Assembly (NCBI GenBank): GCA_002389765.1
Contig: DGQM01000004.1
Coordinates: forward strand, 5,992-40,057
Length of the DNA stretch: 34,066 nt
Source of the DNA: Bacteroidetes bacterium UBA4414
GTDB taxonomy: Bacteria > Bacteroidota > Bacteroidia > Chitinophagales > Chitinophagaceae
Direction of reading: 5' to 3'
In this document: positions 7,449-15,705 of the stretch, one piece after another
How the letters are laid out: every line of letters begins with the position of its first letter
Numbering within the stretch: position 1 is the first letter of the stretch
Program-made: the position numbers and the translations under genes
The notes under the pieces: model-generated
Seen by the model: the letters and a program-made list of their open reading frames with translations, nothing else
Told to the model about the DNA's origin: nothing
Database searches by the model: none

Positions 7449-8306
7449 TTACAGCTCTGCTGCATTAAAAGTATCTCCCTGCTCTACATCGCCTGTTTCA
7501 TATCCTTTTTTGAACCAACGCATACGCTGTGCTGATGTACCATGTGTAAAGGCATCGGGCACCACACGACCTGATGCTTGTTTTTGCAGGCGGTCATCGC
7601 CAATGGCATTAGCAGCATTTAGTGCTTCTTCAATATCGCCAGGTTCAATAATACCTTTTGTTTGTGTATAGTGCGCCCAAACACCGGCCAGAAAATCGGC
7701 CTGCAATTCCAGCTTTACGGACAGTTTATTAAACTCAGCTTCGCTGAGCCTGCTGCGCATAGCATGCACTTTATCGCTAATACCCAATAGGTGTTGTATA
7801 TGATGACCTACCTCGTGTGCTATTACATAAGCCATGGTAAAATCACCCGGGGCATTCAGCTTGTTTTGTAAATCATCGTAGAACGACAGGTCTATGTAAA
7901 CAATATTATCTCCGGGACAGTAAAAAGGTCCCATACTACTGCTGGCACCACCACAACCCGATTGTGTTTCTCCTGAAAAAATGCGCAGTTTAGGCTCTTC
8001 ATAGTTTTTGCCAAATTGCTGTGGAAACTGTTTATTCCATACATCCTCCGTTTCGGCAAGTATGGTTGCAATAAACTCCCGGCCTTCTTTTTCCTGTGCC
8101 GATTCCTGATAGGGCTCTGAAGAGGTTTGCTGTTGAGGAGCATTGCCTGCTTGTTGCAATACCTGCGATGGGTCTCCGCCCATAAAGTAGATAATAACAG
8201 CAATAACCAACGTACCGATACCGCCACCAATCACTTTACCACCCATACCACCGCCACCACGTACGTCTTCAACATTATCGCTTTGCCTGCGTCCTTTCCA
8301 GAGCAT
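7449..8306 (-). CDS. YpfJ/KPN_02809-type neutral zinc metallopeptidase
   Basis: The 285-residue protein has a basic N-terminus (MLWKGRRQSDNVEDVRG), a glycine-rich stretch and one membrane helix at about 26-42 (GGIGTLVIAVIIYFMGG). A Q/S-rich linker and a zinc peptidase domain follow. HEVGH at 164-168 is the HExxH motif, and Glu in LELQADFLAGVWAHY (about 200-214) is the likely third ligand. GCGGASSSMGPFYCPGDNIVYIDLSF is the family signature before it. Family knowledge: these proteins are anchored in the inner membrane, are widespread and have no firmly known substrate. The whole arrangement and length match E. coli YpfJ. Confidence 0.92.
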   Translation of the reverse strand: MLWKGRRQSDNVEDVRGGGGMGGKVIGGGIGTLVIAVIIYFMGGDPSQVLQQAGNAPQQQTSSEPYQESAQEKEGREFIATILAETEDVWNKQFPQQFGKNYEEPKLRIFSGETQSGCGGASSSMGPFYCPGDNIVYIDLSFYDDLQNKLNAPGDFTMAYVIAHEVGHHIQHLLGISDKVHAMRSRLSEAEFNKLSVKLELQADFLAGVWAHYTQTKGIIEPGDIEEALNAANAIGDDRLQKQASGRVVPDAFTHGTSAQRMRWFKKGYETGDVEQGDTFNAAEL

Positions 8307-8371
8307 AGTATACAGATTTTGCTTAAAAGTAGCCGTTTATTGCCGAATGTAAAAGCAGCAGATAACGCAGC

Positions 8372-8908
8372 CTATTTTCTTCTACAATAGTGCAGTTGTA
8401 CTAGTCCGCTTGGGTATGCTGTGCTTTTCAGTAGTTCAAGATTGATGCAAGGTTTATCACCCGCTACAAACAACGGAATACCATCGCCAAGCAGGGTAGG
8501 GATAACAGAAATAATGTATTCGTCTATCAGGTTTTCTTTCATAAAAGAATGTATCACCTGTCCGCCACCATCCAAATGAATGTCTTTACCTTCTTTATTA
8601 CGCAACTCTTTCAGCAAATCACCAACATTACCATTGTAGAAATGCAGGTTGTTTTCTAATGCTCTCGGTGTACTGGTTATTACATACGTCTGCCTGTCAT
8701 CGTGCGGAAAGGGCATACCGAAAGTCAGTACTTTTTCATAAGTCTTGCGACCAAGTATGAATGTATCTGTTTGCTTTACAATATCACTATATCCGTAGTC
8801 CTGTCCTTCGGCAGCTACTATATCCAGCCAACCAAGGCCGCCATCTTTATCAGCAATAAAACCATCCAGACTACTAGCTATGAAAAGAATCAATTTTCTA
8901 TGGTGCAT
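8372..8908 (-). CDS. Dihydrofolate reductase-like (RibD C-terminal domain) protein
   Basis: The 178-residue protein has the RibD-C/DHFR fold: start KLILFIASSLDGFIADKDGG (4-24), then DTFILGRKTYEKVLTF (about 48-63), then HLDGGGQVIHSFMKENLIDE (about 110-130), the NADPH-binding and family-signature segments of the YwjB/YyaP group. Such proteins are NAD(P)H-dependent reductases of uncertain substrate; they are not the housekeeping DHFR. The ATG at 8908 directly follows the T tract of a hairpin whose 3' arm supplies AAGGGGAG, so the ribosome-binding site lies inside the upstream gene's terminator. The gene is in the same direction as the DUF4199 gene upstream, 50 bases away. Confidence 0.88.
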   Translation of the reverse strand: MHHRKLILFIASSLDGFIADKDGGLGWLDIVAAEGQDYGYSDIVKQTDTFILGRKTYEKVLTFGMPFPHDDRQTYVITSTPRALENNLHFYNGNVGDLLKELRNKEGKDIHLDGGGQVIHSFMKENLIDEYIISVIPTLLGDGIPLFVAGDKPCINLELLKSTAYPSGLVQLHYCRRK

Positions 8909-8939
8909 AAAAAAGCTCCCCTTGTTTTAAGAGGGGAGC
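8909..8939 (-). terminator. Terminator of the DUF4199 gene whose 3' arm carries the next gene's Shine-Dalgarno
   Basis: On the minus strand GCTCCCCT pairs with AGGGGAGC around a nine-base loop, then TTTTTT, then ATG of the reductase gene. The 3' arm with its flanking base reads AAGGGGAGC, ending six bases before the ATG, so it is also the only good Shine-Dalgarno for that gene. Confidence 0.8.
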
Positions 8940-8958
8940 AAATATATTGAGATAAGCT

Positions 8959-9498
8959 TTACGCTACAGACGTAGTTTGTTTCTTTCTTGTAAAAAGTAT
9001 CAGTGAGGCAATCAGTGTTATTATCAAACCAACAAACAATGGCTCCATAAATGTAGTTCCAAAACGATATAGTGCATTATTCTTATACATTGCCATATTG
9101 CTCGTTATCTCCTGTACTTGTTTAGCTTTTTGTGCATCTGTAAGTTTGGTAGATGCATTAATACTTTTTACCATTACATCGGCATACTTATCTCCGAAGT
9201 CGGGGGCGAAATTGCTGTATATAACCATCCACGCACAGGCATACATAAAGCATCCTATTAATGTAATAAGTGAACCCATTATTAAACCTTGCTTAATGCT
9301 CACTGTTCCATTATTCTTTTTAAAACTGGCAATGGCAAAGTATATCATACTGAAACCTAATATCATGGATGAGAATCCATATATCATCCCTTTCTCCAGA
9401 TAATCATTGCCATCTTTCAACATGGGGATAAACATGGCCAGCACACCACCAAGTATAATACCCGAAATAACACCGTAAGTAAGAACAACTTTTTTCAT
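8959..9498 (-). CDS. DUF4199 family membrane protein
   Basis: The 179-residue protein has four predicted membrane helices at about 5-27 (LTYGVISGIILGGVLAMFIPM), 37-60, 74-95 (IMGSLITLIGCFMYACAWMV) and 148-168 (PLFVGLIITLIASLILF), with a charged loop of about 50 residues before the last. This layout is that of DUF4199, found in Bacteroidota. Function is unknown. A membrane-bound LuxR-type regulator lies directly upstream on the same strand, about 110 bases away, a pairing I associate with this family. A strong terminator follows. Confidence 0.85.
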   Translation of the reverse strand: MKKVVLTYGVISGIILGGVLAMFIPMLKDGNDYLEKGMIYGFSSMILGFSMIYFAIASFKKNNGTVSIKQGLIMGSLITLIGCFMYACAWMVIYSNFAPDFGDKYADVMVKSINASTKLTDAQKAKQVQEITSNMAMYKNNALYRFGTTFMEPLFVGLIITLIASLILFTRKKQTTSVA

Positions 9499-9610
9499 AA
9501 TTCTATTTTTAGATTTTGATGCGAATTAAGGCCTATAGCCTTGTTTCATCGTCATACTTTAGGGTGATTTTGGTATGAAAAGCCTATTTTCATGCTTTTG
9601 CAGGGTAGTA

Positions 9611-10066
9611 TCACGGTACCAGATTCAGTTCCCTTGCTTTCTGAATGGCTTGCGCTCTTCGTTTGGCATCCAACTTCAATAACAAATTAGACACATGTGT
9701 TTTTACTGTATTAATAGATACAAAAGTGGTATCAGCTATTTCCTGATTACTCATTCCTTGTGCTATTAATAATAATATCTCGTGCTCTCGTTTGCTGATA
9801 TTCAGTTTTTCTAATACTTGTTCGTTTACAGCAAATGGTGCAGAAGGATTGATGGTAACGGGTACCAGCTTTTCCACGATTACCTCTTGGGGCTTGGTCA
9901 GCTTTCTACCCATAACTACGCCTAATACCACAAATATTACGGCTACAATACCCGCATACAATTCTGCCGAGTGACCTACGATGATAAAACGATATTGTGC
10001 TACCTGCAGCACTACCATCAGCAATGCAAGTGTAACACCAAAGATTATCAATCGTTTATTTATCAT
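9611..10066 (-). CDS. Membrane-anchored LuxR-type transcriptional regulator
   Basis: The 151-residue protein has two N-terminal helices (about 5-25 and 37-54), a short linker, and a GerE/LuxR HTH at about 85-150: LNISKREHEILLLIAQGMSN then SINTVKTHVSNLLLKL. Key HTH residues (E at EHEILLLIAQG, NQEIA, TVKTHV, LDAKRR) are intact. There is no receiver domain. Inference: it responds to a membrane cue, perhaps through the DUF4199 protein downstream. It is divergent from the T9SS cargo gene across 95 bases that contain a TTGTATAATACAA palindrome. Confidence 0.9.
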   Translation of the reverse strand: MINKRLIIFGVTLALLMVVLQVAQYRFIIVGHSAELYAGIVAVIFVVLGVVMGRKLTKPQEVIVEKLVPVTINPSAPFAVNEQVLEKLNISKREHEILLLIAQGMSNQEIADTTFVSINTVKTHVSNLLLKLDAKRRAQAIQKARELNLVP

Positions 10067-10161
10067 ACTGCCAAAATACTACTTTTCTGATTTAGCCAAT
10101 TGTTAATCCGATTGCTATATTCTTTAATATTCAATACTATTGTATAATACAACTTTATAAA

Positions 10162-11244
10162 ATGAAGAAAGTCTGCTTATCTATATTTTCAATACTGTTG
10201 GCAACTGCCGCAGGTGCTCAGATACAAATCACTGCAACAGATATGCCTGTTTCGGGAGATACTCTGCGTAGTAGTGCGACTGCCGCAACATCTTCGGGTA
10301 TCACGCTTAGCAATACAGGTACCAACTATGCGTGGGACTATAGCAGCCTTACACCGGTTTCCCAATCTGTAGCTAACTATCAACTGGCGGCAACTGTCAA
10401 TGTAGCTTTTGCATTAGTCATATCGCCTACGGCATATGGGTACAAAGTAGCCGATAGTTTTCCTACACCTGCCGGATTGCCAATCAGCCTGCCTGTATCT
10501 ATCAAAAACATGTACACTTTTTACAACAAAAAATCATCTCCTTCGCGTTTCGTGGCTGAAGGCTTTGGTGCTACTATCAGTGGCATACCTACACCGGCCG
10601 CTTATCAGGACGAAGATGAAATATACCTGTTCCCGCTAGACTACGGTGTAACAAACGACAGCACTACATTCGATTTGAAATTCAGCTTGGCATCATTGGG
10701 TAGTGTCAGGCAGAAAGGCTATCGCAAAACTACAGTAGATGGCTGGGGTACTATTAAAACACCATTCTTTACTACTGCGGTAAATTGTATTCGCGTACGT
10801 TCAGAAATCCGTGAAATTGATAGCTTTACTATTAGCCCGTTACCTGCTATGGGAATACCGAGAAACACAGTAGAATATAAATGGTTGGCAACAGGCGAGC
10901 ATTATCCTGTATTATGGGTAACCGCAAACATTACAGGCACAACAGAAACCATCACCAGTGTACGCTACCGCGATCAGTATCGTCCGGGTTTGCTGAATGT
11001 AGCAGAAACACCTGCATTGCAAACTTTCAAAGCATATCCAAATCCTGCAAATGGTATGGTTAATATAGATGTACCTGCAACATGGCAAAACTATACTGTT
11101 GCTATTTACGACCTACAGGGTAGGATTGTTGCCAACTACAACAATACATCAAAACTGGATGTTTCGAACCTTGCAAAAGGAAACTATCTGGCAGTATTGC
11201 AGCACGAAAACGAACGTGCGGCAGCAGCCATCATCAAAGACTAA
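10162..11244 (+). CDS. Secreted protein with T9SS type A C-terminal sorting domain
   Basis: The 360-residue protein has a Sec signal peptide (1-19, MKKVCLSIFSILLATAAGA). A beta-rich body with no recognised enzyme motif follows. The last 70 residues form a type A sorting domain: FKAYPNPANGMVNIDVPA, then VAIYDLQGRIVANY, then LDVSNLAKGNYLAVLQ, ending AAAIIKD. Established knowledge: such domains direct export through the Bacteroidota type IX secretion system and are usually cleaved when the protein is released or anchored to the surface. The middle region shows repeated aromatic strands suggesting an adhesin or structural role, but this is a guess. The stop codon overlaps that of recQ on the other strand (CTAA at 11241-11244). 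Confidence 0.88.
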   Translation: MKKVCLSIFSILLATAAGAQIQITATDMPVSGDTLRSSATAATSSGITLSNTGTNYAWDYSSLTPVSQSVANYQLAATVNVAFALVISPTAYGYKVADSFPTPAGLPISLPVSIKNMYTFYNKKSSPSRFVAEGFGATISGIPTPAAYQDEDEIYLFPLDYGVTNDSTTFDLKFSLASLGSVRQKGYRKTTVDGWGTIKTPFFTTAVNCIRVRSEIREIDSFTISPLPAMGIPRNTVEYKWLATGEHYPVLWVTANITGTTETITSVRYRDQYRPGLLNVAETPALQTFKAYPNPANGMVNIDVPATWQNYTVAIYDLQGRIVANYNNTSKLDVSNLAKGNYLAVLQHENERAAAAIIKD

Positions 11245-13133
11245 AGTTTACGAATGAAGCCGTTGGCTTCTATCAATATCATCTTCTCATCAGCCATACC
11301 CCGTATGGCTGATATTATTTTATCTTTGTTGTAGTGGGGCAATAAGTTGATGATGGCAGTGCTATGCTTTGGCTCGTGCAGCAATCTTAATATATCATTT
11401 ATTACAGACTGATTATCAACAGTTTTTAATTGATTATCTAAACATACATCGCAATGACCGCAACCCTGTTTCAGCTCTTCATCAAAGTAAGCCAACATAA
11501 TTTTTGAGCGGCAAATACTATCATTTTCCAGATAGTTGATCATAGCAAGTGTACGCTCTTCATGTCGTTTTTTAAGCTTGTTAATTCTGTTTGTATCTAT
11601 GATGAGATGCTTACTATCTACCCTGTAATGATGGAAGAACATTTGTGGGCCATCTTTTTGTTTAGCATATTCTATAATGCCCATTGCATTTAGCCTGTTC
11701 AGCAGCTTTTCTGCCTCATCCATTCTGCATTTCATTTGCCTGGCTATTGCAAACAACCTGATAGCAGTAGGGTATTGAAACAAGCTTCCATATAGCCTCA
11801 GCAGGGTGGTAATAGTATATCCCAGTTCAGGATAAGTATTTATAACCTCATCCAGTTCGGCCCTGTTTACATTAATATATATAGTGGGTGGACTAAACAC
11901 AGCATCTGTCAATGTCCACAATCCTTCCTGTTCCAACAGCTTTAATGCACTGGAAGCTACCGATGCATCCAGTTTAAATTTCTCGCAAAAGTCCTTCAGC
12001 TCAAAGTCATAGTACATGTATGGCTCTGTACCAATAGCTATTTGCAAGTACTCTGCTACAGACTGGTAAACATGACGCAGGTATTCCACTGGGGGGAATA
12101 GAACATCCGTACTGCGCTGCAGCCTGTTGATGTCTATATTATTGTATAAAATAACAGATTGGGATGGCTGCCCGTTTCTGCCTGCTCGTCCTGCTTCCTG
12201 ATAGTATGCTTCCAGATGTTCGGGGGCATCATAGTTGACAACCAGTCCTACATCTGCTTTGTCTATACCCATCCCGAATGCGGTAGTAGCTACAATAGTC
12301 TTGATCTCATTTTGCATCCAAGCCTCTTGTGCAGCTTTGCGCTTGTCTTTAGCCATACCTGCGTGATAAGCCACAGCAGGTATTTGTTCCTGTGCCAGGT
12401 ATTTTACCAATACCTCCGTTTGTCTACGGCTGCGACAGTATATAATATTAGATGTACTACTGGTCTGCAACAAGTGCAGCAATGCAGGGTTCTTGTTTTC
12501 ACTGTAGCTTACTATGTATTCTATATTCTTCCGCTCAAAGCTCTGGGTATAGAGTAGAGGTTGCCTTAGCTTCAGCTGCAGTGCAATATCGTTTTGCACA
12601 GACGTTGTTGCTGTAGCTGTTAATGCTAATATTGGTACATCTTTAAAAACCTCTCTCAGCGATGTTATCTTCAGGTAGTCGGGACGGAAGTCGTGCCCCC
12701 ATTGCGATACGCAATGCGCTTCATCTACCGCTATAAAACTGATATCGAGCTCAGGGAGAAACTCGTTAAACTGGTCAGACTGTAACCTTTCAGGCGATAC
12801 ATATAATAGTTTATACGCACCATGCATAGCATGCTGCAACAAATGCTTCACTGCATTGTAAGACATGCCTGCATGTATACAAGCAGCTTCAATACCCAAT
12901 CCTTTCAACCTGTCTACCTGATCTTGCATCAATGCCACTAGCGGCGAGACCACCAGACACAGACCATCCATCATGAGTGCAGGCACCTGATAACAAAGAG
13001 ATTTACCGCCACCGGTTGGCATCAAGGCAAGGATATCCCTCCCTGCGAGTACATCATTAATAATAGATTCCTGATTTCCCCGAAAAGCACTATATCCCCA
13101 GTACTGCTTTAATATGTCTTTTGCAGTTGCCAA
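11241..13133 (-). CDS. recQ: RecQ family ATP-dependent DNA helicase, short form
   Basis: The 630-residue superfamily 2 helicase unwinds recombination and repair intermediates 3' to 5'. Motif I is MPTGGGKSLCYQ (Lys44), motif II is DEAH at 137-140 followed by the RecQ aromatic loop CVSQWGHDFRP, and motif VI is YYQEAGRAGRNGQ. A zinc-binding region near 530-560 has Cys in CRSKIM and CGHCDVC. A winged helix precedes and follows. The C-terminus (from about 570) lacks an obvious HRDC domain, so this is the short form that often coexists with a longer RecQ in Bacteroidota. The start is TTG: an in-frame TAA lies eight codons upstream and no ATG is available before motif I. It begins two bases after the stop of the gene upstream, so translation is probably coupled. 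Confidence 0.95.
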   Translation of the reverse strand: MATAKDILKQYWGYSAFRGNQESIINDVLAGRDILALMPTGGGKSLCYQVPALMMDGLCLVVSPLVALMQDQVDRLKGLGIEAACIHAGMSYNAVKHLLQHAMHGAYKLLYVSPERLQSDQFNEFLPELDISFIAVDEAHCVSQWGHDFRPDYLKITSLREVFKDVPILALTATATTSVQNDIALQLKLRQPLLYTQSFERKNIEYIVSYSENKNPALLHLLQTSSTSNIIYCRSRRQTEVLVKYLAQEQIPAVAYHAGMAKDKRKAAQEAWMQNEIKTIVATTAFGMGIDKADVGLVVNYDAPEHLEAYYQEAGRAGRNGQPSQSVILYNNIDINRLQRSTDVLFPPVEYLRHVYQSVAEYLQIAIGTEPYMYYDFELKDFCEKFKLDASVASSALKLLEQEGLWTLTDAVFSPPTIYINVNRAELDEVINTYPELGYTITTLLRLYGSLFQYPTAIRLFAIARQMKCRMDEAEKLLNRLNAMGIIEYAKQKDGPQMFFHHYRVDSKHLIIDTNRINKLKKRHEERTLAMINYLENDSICRSKIMLAYFDEELKQGCGHCDVCLDNQLKTVDNQSVINDILRLLHEPKHSTAIINLLPHYNKDKIISAIRGMADEKMILIEANGFIRKL

Positions 13134-13135
13134 AC

Positions 13136-13597
13136 TTATATGTCGCCGTAGTTTTTATCTACAAACACAGGTTTCAGGCCATCTACCCACAATTGCTTTT
13201 TGGTATCAGGATGTTTTTCCATTTCGTCGATAGCAATAGATGGTATCCAAATGCAGTTATCGAAACGGTTGGGGTAGTACAGGCTGAACATTGCCGATAC
13301 ACCCAGTTGCTGCGGGTAGATGCCAAACAGCAGCACAGCTTTAGGTGCCAGTCTGTCTCTGAACTGATGCCATGCTGCTGGCTGTTGCAATTGATGTATA
13401 TAATAATCTGCTTGATCCAGCTTGCATGCCTGCAGTATTTTCTGCAATTGCGTTTCCTCTGCACTACTTAGTGTATATGGCTTTGTTACCACCAGTACCT
13501 TTACTGTAGCAGGTAAACCATCGGGCAGGGCATCCCAATACGCATCTATATTTGTGTTAACTATATCTGATTGAATAATATCGGGCATTGCTGGCAT
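13136..13597 (-). CDS. Small conserved-looking protein upstream of recQ, possibly HolD-like
   Basis: The 153-residue protein is soluble, with no signal. TVKVLVVTKPYTLSSAEETQ (about 31-50) then QKILQACKLDQADYYIHQL, then AVLLFGIYPQQLG (about 88-100), then CIWIPSIAIDEM and DTKKQLWVDGLKPVF at the end. The order of strand, helix, second strand, then a proline-bearing motif followed by K-x-LW near the C-terminus resembles the psi (HolD) subunit of DNA polymerase III as I know it from E. coli. This is a weak structural impression, not a family match. It is two bases from recQ in the same direction, which suggests a role in DNA metabolism. Two start codons (13597 and 13588) are possible. Confidence 0.6.
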   Translation of the reverse strand: MPAMPDIIQSDIVNTNIDAYWDALPDGLPATVKVLVVTKPYTLSSAEETQLQKILQACKLDQADYYIHQLQQPAAWHQFRDRLAPKAVLLFGIYPQQLGVSAMFSLYYPNRFDNCIWIPSIAIDEMEKHPDTKKQLWVDGLKPVFVDKNYGDI

Positions 13598-13682
13598 AAC
13601 AAGTGATTAACAGGCCTTAGGCTTCACAGCGCTTCGGCTTTACAGTTATTTTTCGTTTCTTTGCACGAAATTAAACGTTTAT

Positions 13683-14744
13683 ATGGTTTCCGCTATGGAT
13701 ATAAAGGTGAGAAAAGTAGAAAAAAGCCGGATTCAGGAGTTGGATTTAAATAACATCCAGTTTGGTAAGCTTTATGCAGACCATATGCTGGTAGCCCACT
13801 ATGAAGACGGTGAGTGGAAACAACCGGAAATCGTTCCTTTCGATAGTCTGAGCCTTAGCCCTGCTACTACGTTTATGCACTACGGACAGGCTATCTTCGA
13901 AGGTGTAAAAGCATACAAAAACCAAGAAGGCGAACCTGTAATTTTCCGTCCGTACGACAACTGGAAGCGTATGAACCGCTCTGCAGAACGTATGGGTATG
14001 CCTGCTGTACCTGAAGAAATATTTGTAGACGGTATGCGTGCATTGGTAAGCCTTGATAAAGATTGGATACCAACTGAAGAAGGTACATCACTGTACCTGC
14101 GTCCGTTCATGATAGCGACAGACGAGTTCATCGGCGTTAAACCTGCTGAAAAATTCACATTCCTGATAATAACAAGCCCTGCGGGTCCTTACTACGCTAA
14201 GCCTGTATCTATATATGTACAGGACGAGTATGTACGTGCATTCCCGGGTGGTATCGGCTTCACAAAAGCTGCCGGTAACTATGGTGCAAGTATGTACCCA
14301 ACTGCGCAAATCCGCAAAATGGGCTACGACCAGATACTGTGGACAGATGGTTTTGAACATAAATATGTACAGGAAATCGGTACAATGAATGTGTTCTTTG
14401 TTATCGGCGATAAAGTTATCACGCCCGAACTGAGTGAAACAATCCTGGCAGGCGTTACCCGCGATAGCGTTATAACCCTGCTGCGCGAAAAAGGCGTAAC
14501 GGTTGAAGAACGCCCGCTGAGCATCGACGAAATAGCTGAAGCATACAAAAACAACCAACTGAAGGAAGCTTTCGGTACAGGTACTGCAGCGTCTATCTCT
14601 CACATTGCTGAGCTTACTTATCACGATACACGTATGGTAATGCCACAGGAAGACTGGGGTATATCTGAATGGGTAAAGCAGGAAATGAACAACATTCGCT
14701 ATGGTAAAATAGCAGATACACACGATTGGGTAGTGAAAGCATAA
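13683..14744 (+). CDS. ilvE: Branched-chain amino acid aminotransferase
   Basis: The 353-residue protein transfers the amino group between branched-chain 2-oxo acids and glutamate, the last step of valine, leucine and isoleucine synthesis. It is a fold type IV PLP enzyme of the longer (mitochondrial-like) subgroup. Lys195 in FTKAAGNYGAS is the Schiff-base residue; YGQAIFEGVKAY (about 67-78), FRPYDNWKRMNRSA, YLRPFMIAT and EIGTMNVFFV are typical. The true start may be the second Met at 13695 (MDIKVRKVEKSR). TTTCTTTG at 13656-13663 is one base off the TAnnTTTG -7 consensus. It is divergent from the small gene at 13136 and is followed by a clear terminator. Confidence 0.95.
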   Translation: MVSAMDIKVRKVEKSRIQELDLNNIQFGKLYADHMLVAHYEDGEWKQPEIVPFDSLSLSPATTFMHYGQAIFEGVKAYKNQEGEPVIFRPYDNWKRMNRSAERMGMPAVPEEIFVDGMRALVSLDKDWIPTEEGTSLYLRPFMIATDEFIGVKPAEKFTFLIITSPAGPYYAKPVSIYVQDEYVRAFPGGIGFTKAAGNYGASMYPTAQIRKMGYDQILWTDGFEHKYVQEIGTMNVFFVIGDKVITPELSETILAGVTRDSVITLLREKGVTVEERPLSIDEIAEAYKNNQLKEAFGTGTAASISHIAELTYHDTRMVMPQEDWGISEWVKQEMNNIRYGKIADTHDWVVKA

Positions 14745-14768
14745 TCTGCCTCACTTATAAATATGCTG

Positions 14769-14802
14769 AAAAGCCTTGTACACAAACGTATAAGGCTTTT
14801 TT
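14769..14802 (+). terminator. Intrinsic terminator of ilvE
   Basis: AAAAGCCTT pairs with AAGGCTTTT around a 14-base loop and ends in a T6 run, 25 bases after the ilvE stop codon. Confidence 0.85.
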
Positions 14803-14854
14803 AGTCTTTAATTCGTCCGTATAATTCATTAATATTACGTTTCAAATTTTCAAT

Positions 14855-15694
14855 ATGAAATTATTGACGAGAGGTCTTCCCGTCCTTCTCTTATCATGTA
14901 TGGTAGTTGGCGCAAATGCGCAAAACATATCAGAAGACGAGGGGATACTTTCCAAGAAAGAATATGCCCGCTACCTGGGTTTTGGCGTAGGTACTACATA
15001 TCAGAGCTTTTATGATGAGGTGTTGTCTTCTAAACGATACGATAAAATAGGCGTAGCTGCTTGTATATCTAATACTAAAATCAACGATGTAAAATATACA
15101 GAACTTATGTTTCAAGGCTCTATGCTCAATATGGAACGTAAGAGCGATGAACTGGTAGACCAGAAAATAAAATACTACAAAGCCTTTATGGACTACAGGC
15201 ATATGTACAAACTGGCGGTCCTGGATGAAAATATATATGATGTAAGGGCAGGGGCTTTGTTCTCTACATTGTTCGGGCATCGCTATGCACCTGAGTTGGC
15301 AAATACAGGTAATGTGTATGAATATGCCATAAGTGTGGGCCTGACGGGTAAGGTAGCACGCGAACAAACTTTCTCGGGCAGGAGAGGACACCTCATCTGG
15401 GATTTAAGCATTCCGTTTTTTACCAATACATCCCGTCCATCATACATGAATGTGAGCGAGGGTGTAGGCCCTACCAATAAAGCATTAACACAGATGTTTG
15501 CTAATAATACCATAACAGCATTTGGTAAATACATGCGCATCAATAGCAGGTTGCATATACTGTACCCACTGAAAAATGGTAATAAGCTGAAGTTTACCTA
15601 CCAATGGGACTATTATACCATGAAAGGTGGTAGCGGAGAAAAAGTATATACAGCAGAGCATACTTTCATGCTCAATTACCAATTTAACTACTAG
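14855..15694 (+). CDS. Exported protein, probable outer-membrane barrel, function unknown
   Basis: The 279-residue protein starts with a signal peptide (1-22, LPVLLLSCMVVGANAQ). The remainder alternates hydrophobic and polar residues (GFGVGTTYQSFYDEV, EYAISVGLTGKVA, GHLIWDLSIPFF, KLKFTYQWDYYTMKGG) and ends in an aromatic strand MLNYQFNY, as in outer-membrane barrels assembled by Bam. I recognise no family. The S41-like gene follows with essentially no gap, so the two are probably co-transcribed and their products may work together at the envelope. The ATG at 14855 gives a full signal peptide. Confidence 0.65.
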   Translation: MKLLTRGLPVLLLSCMVVGANAQNISEDEGILSKKEYARYLGFGVGTTYQSFYDEVLSSKRYDKIGVAACISNTKINDVKYTELMFQGSMLNMERKSDELVDQKIKYYKAFMDYRHMYKLAVLDENIYDVRAGALFSTLFGHRYAPELANTGNVYEYAISVGLTGKVAREQTFSGRRGHLIWDLSIPFFTNTSRPSYMNVSEGVGPTNKALTQMFANNTITAFGKYMRINSRLHILYPLKNGNKLKFTYQWDYYTMKGGSGEKVYTAEHTFMLNYQFNY

Positions 15695-15705
15695 TGAATC
15701 GTTTT

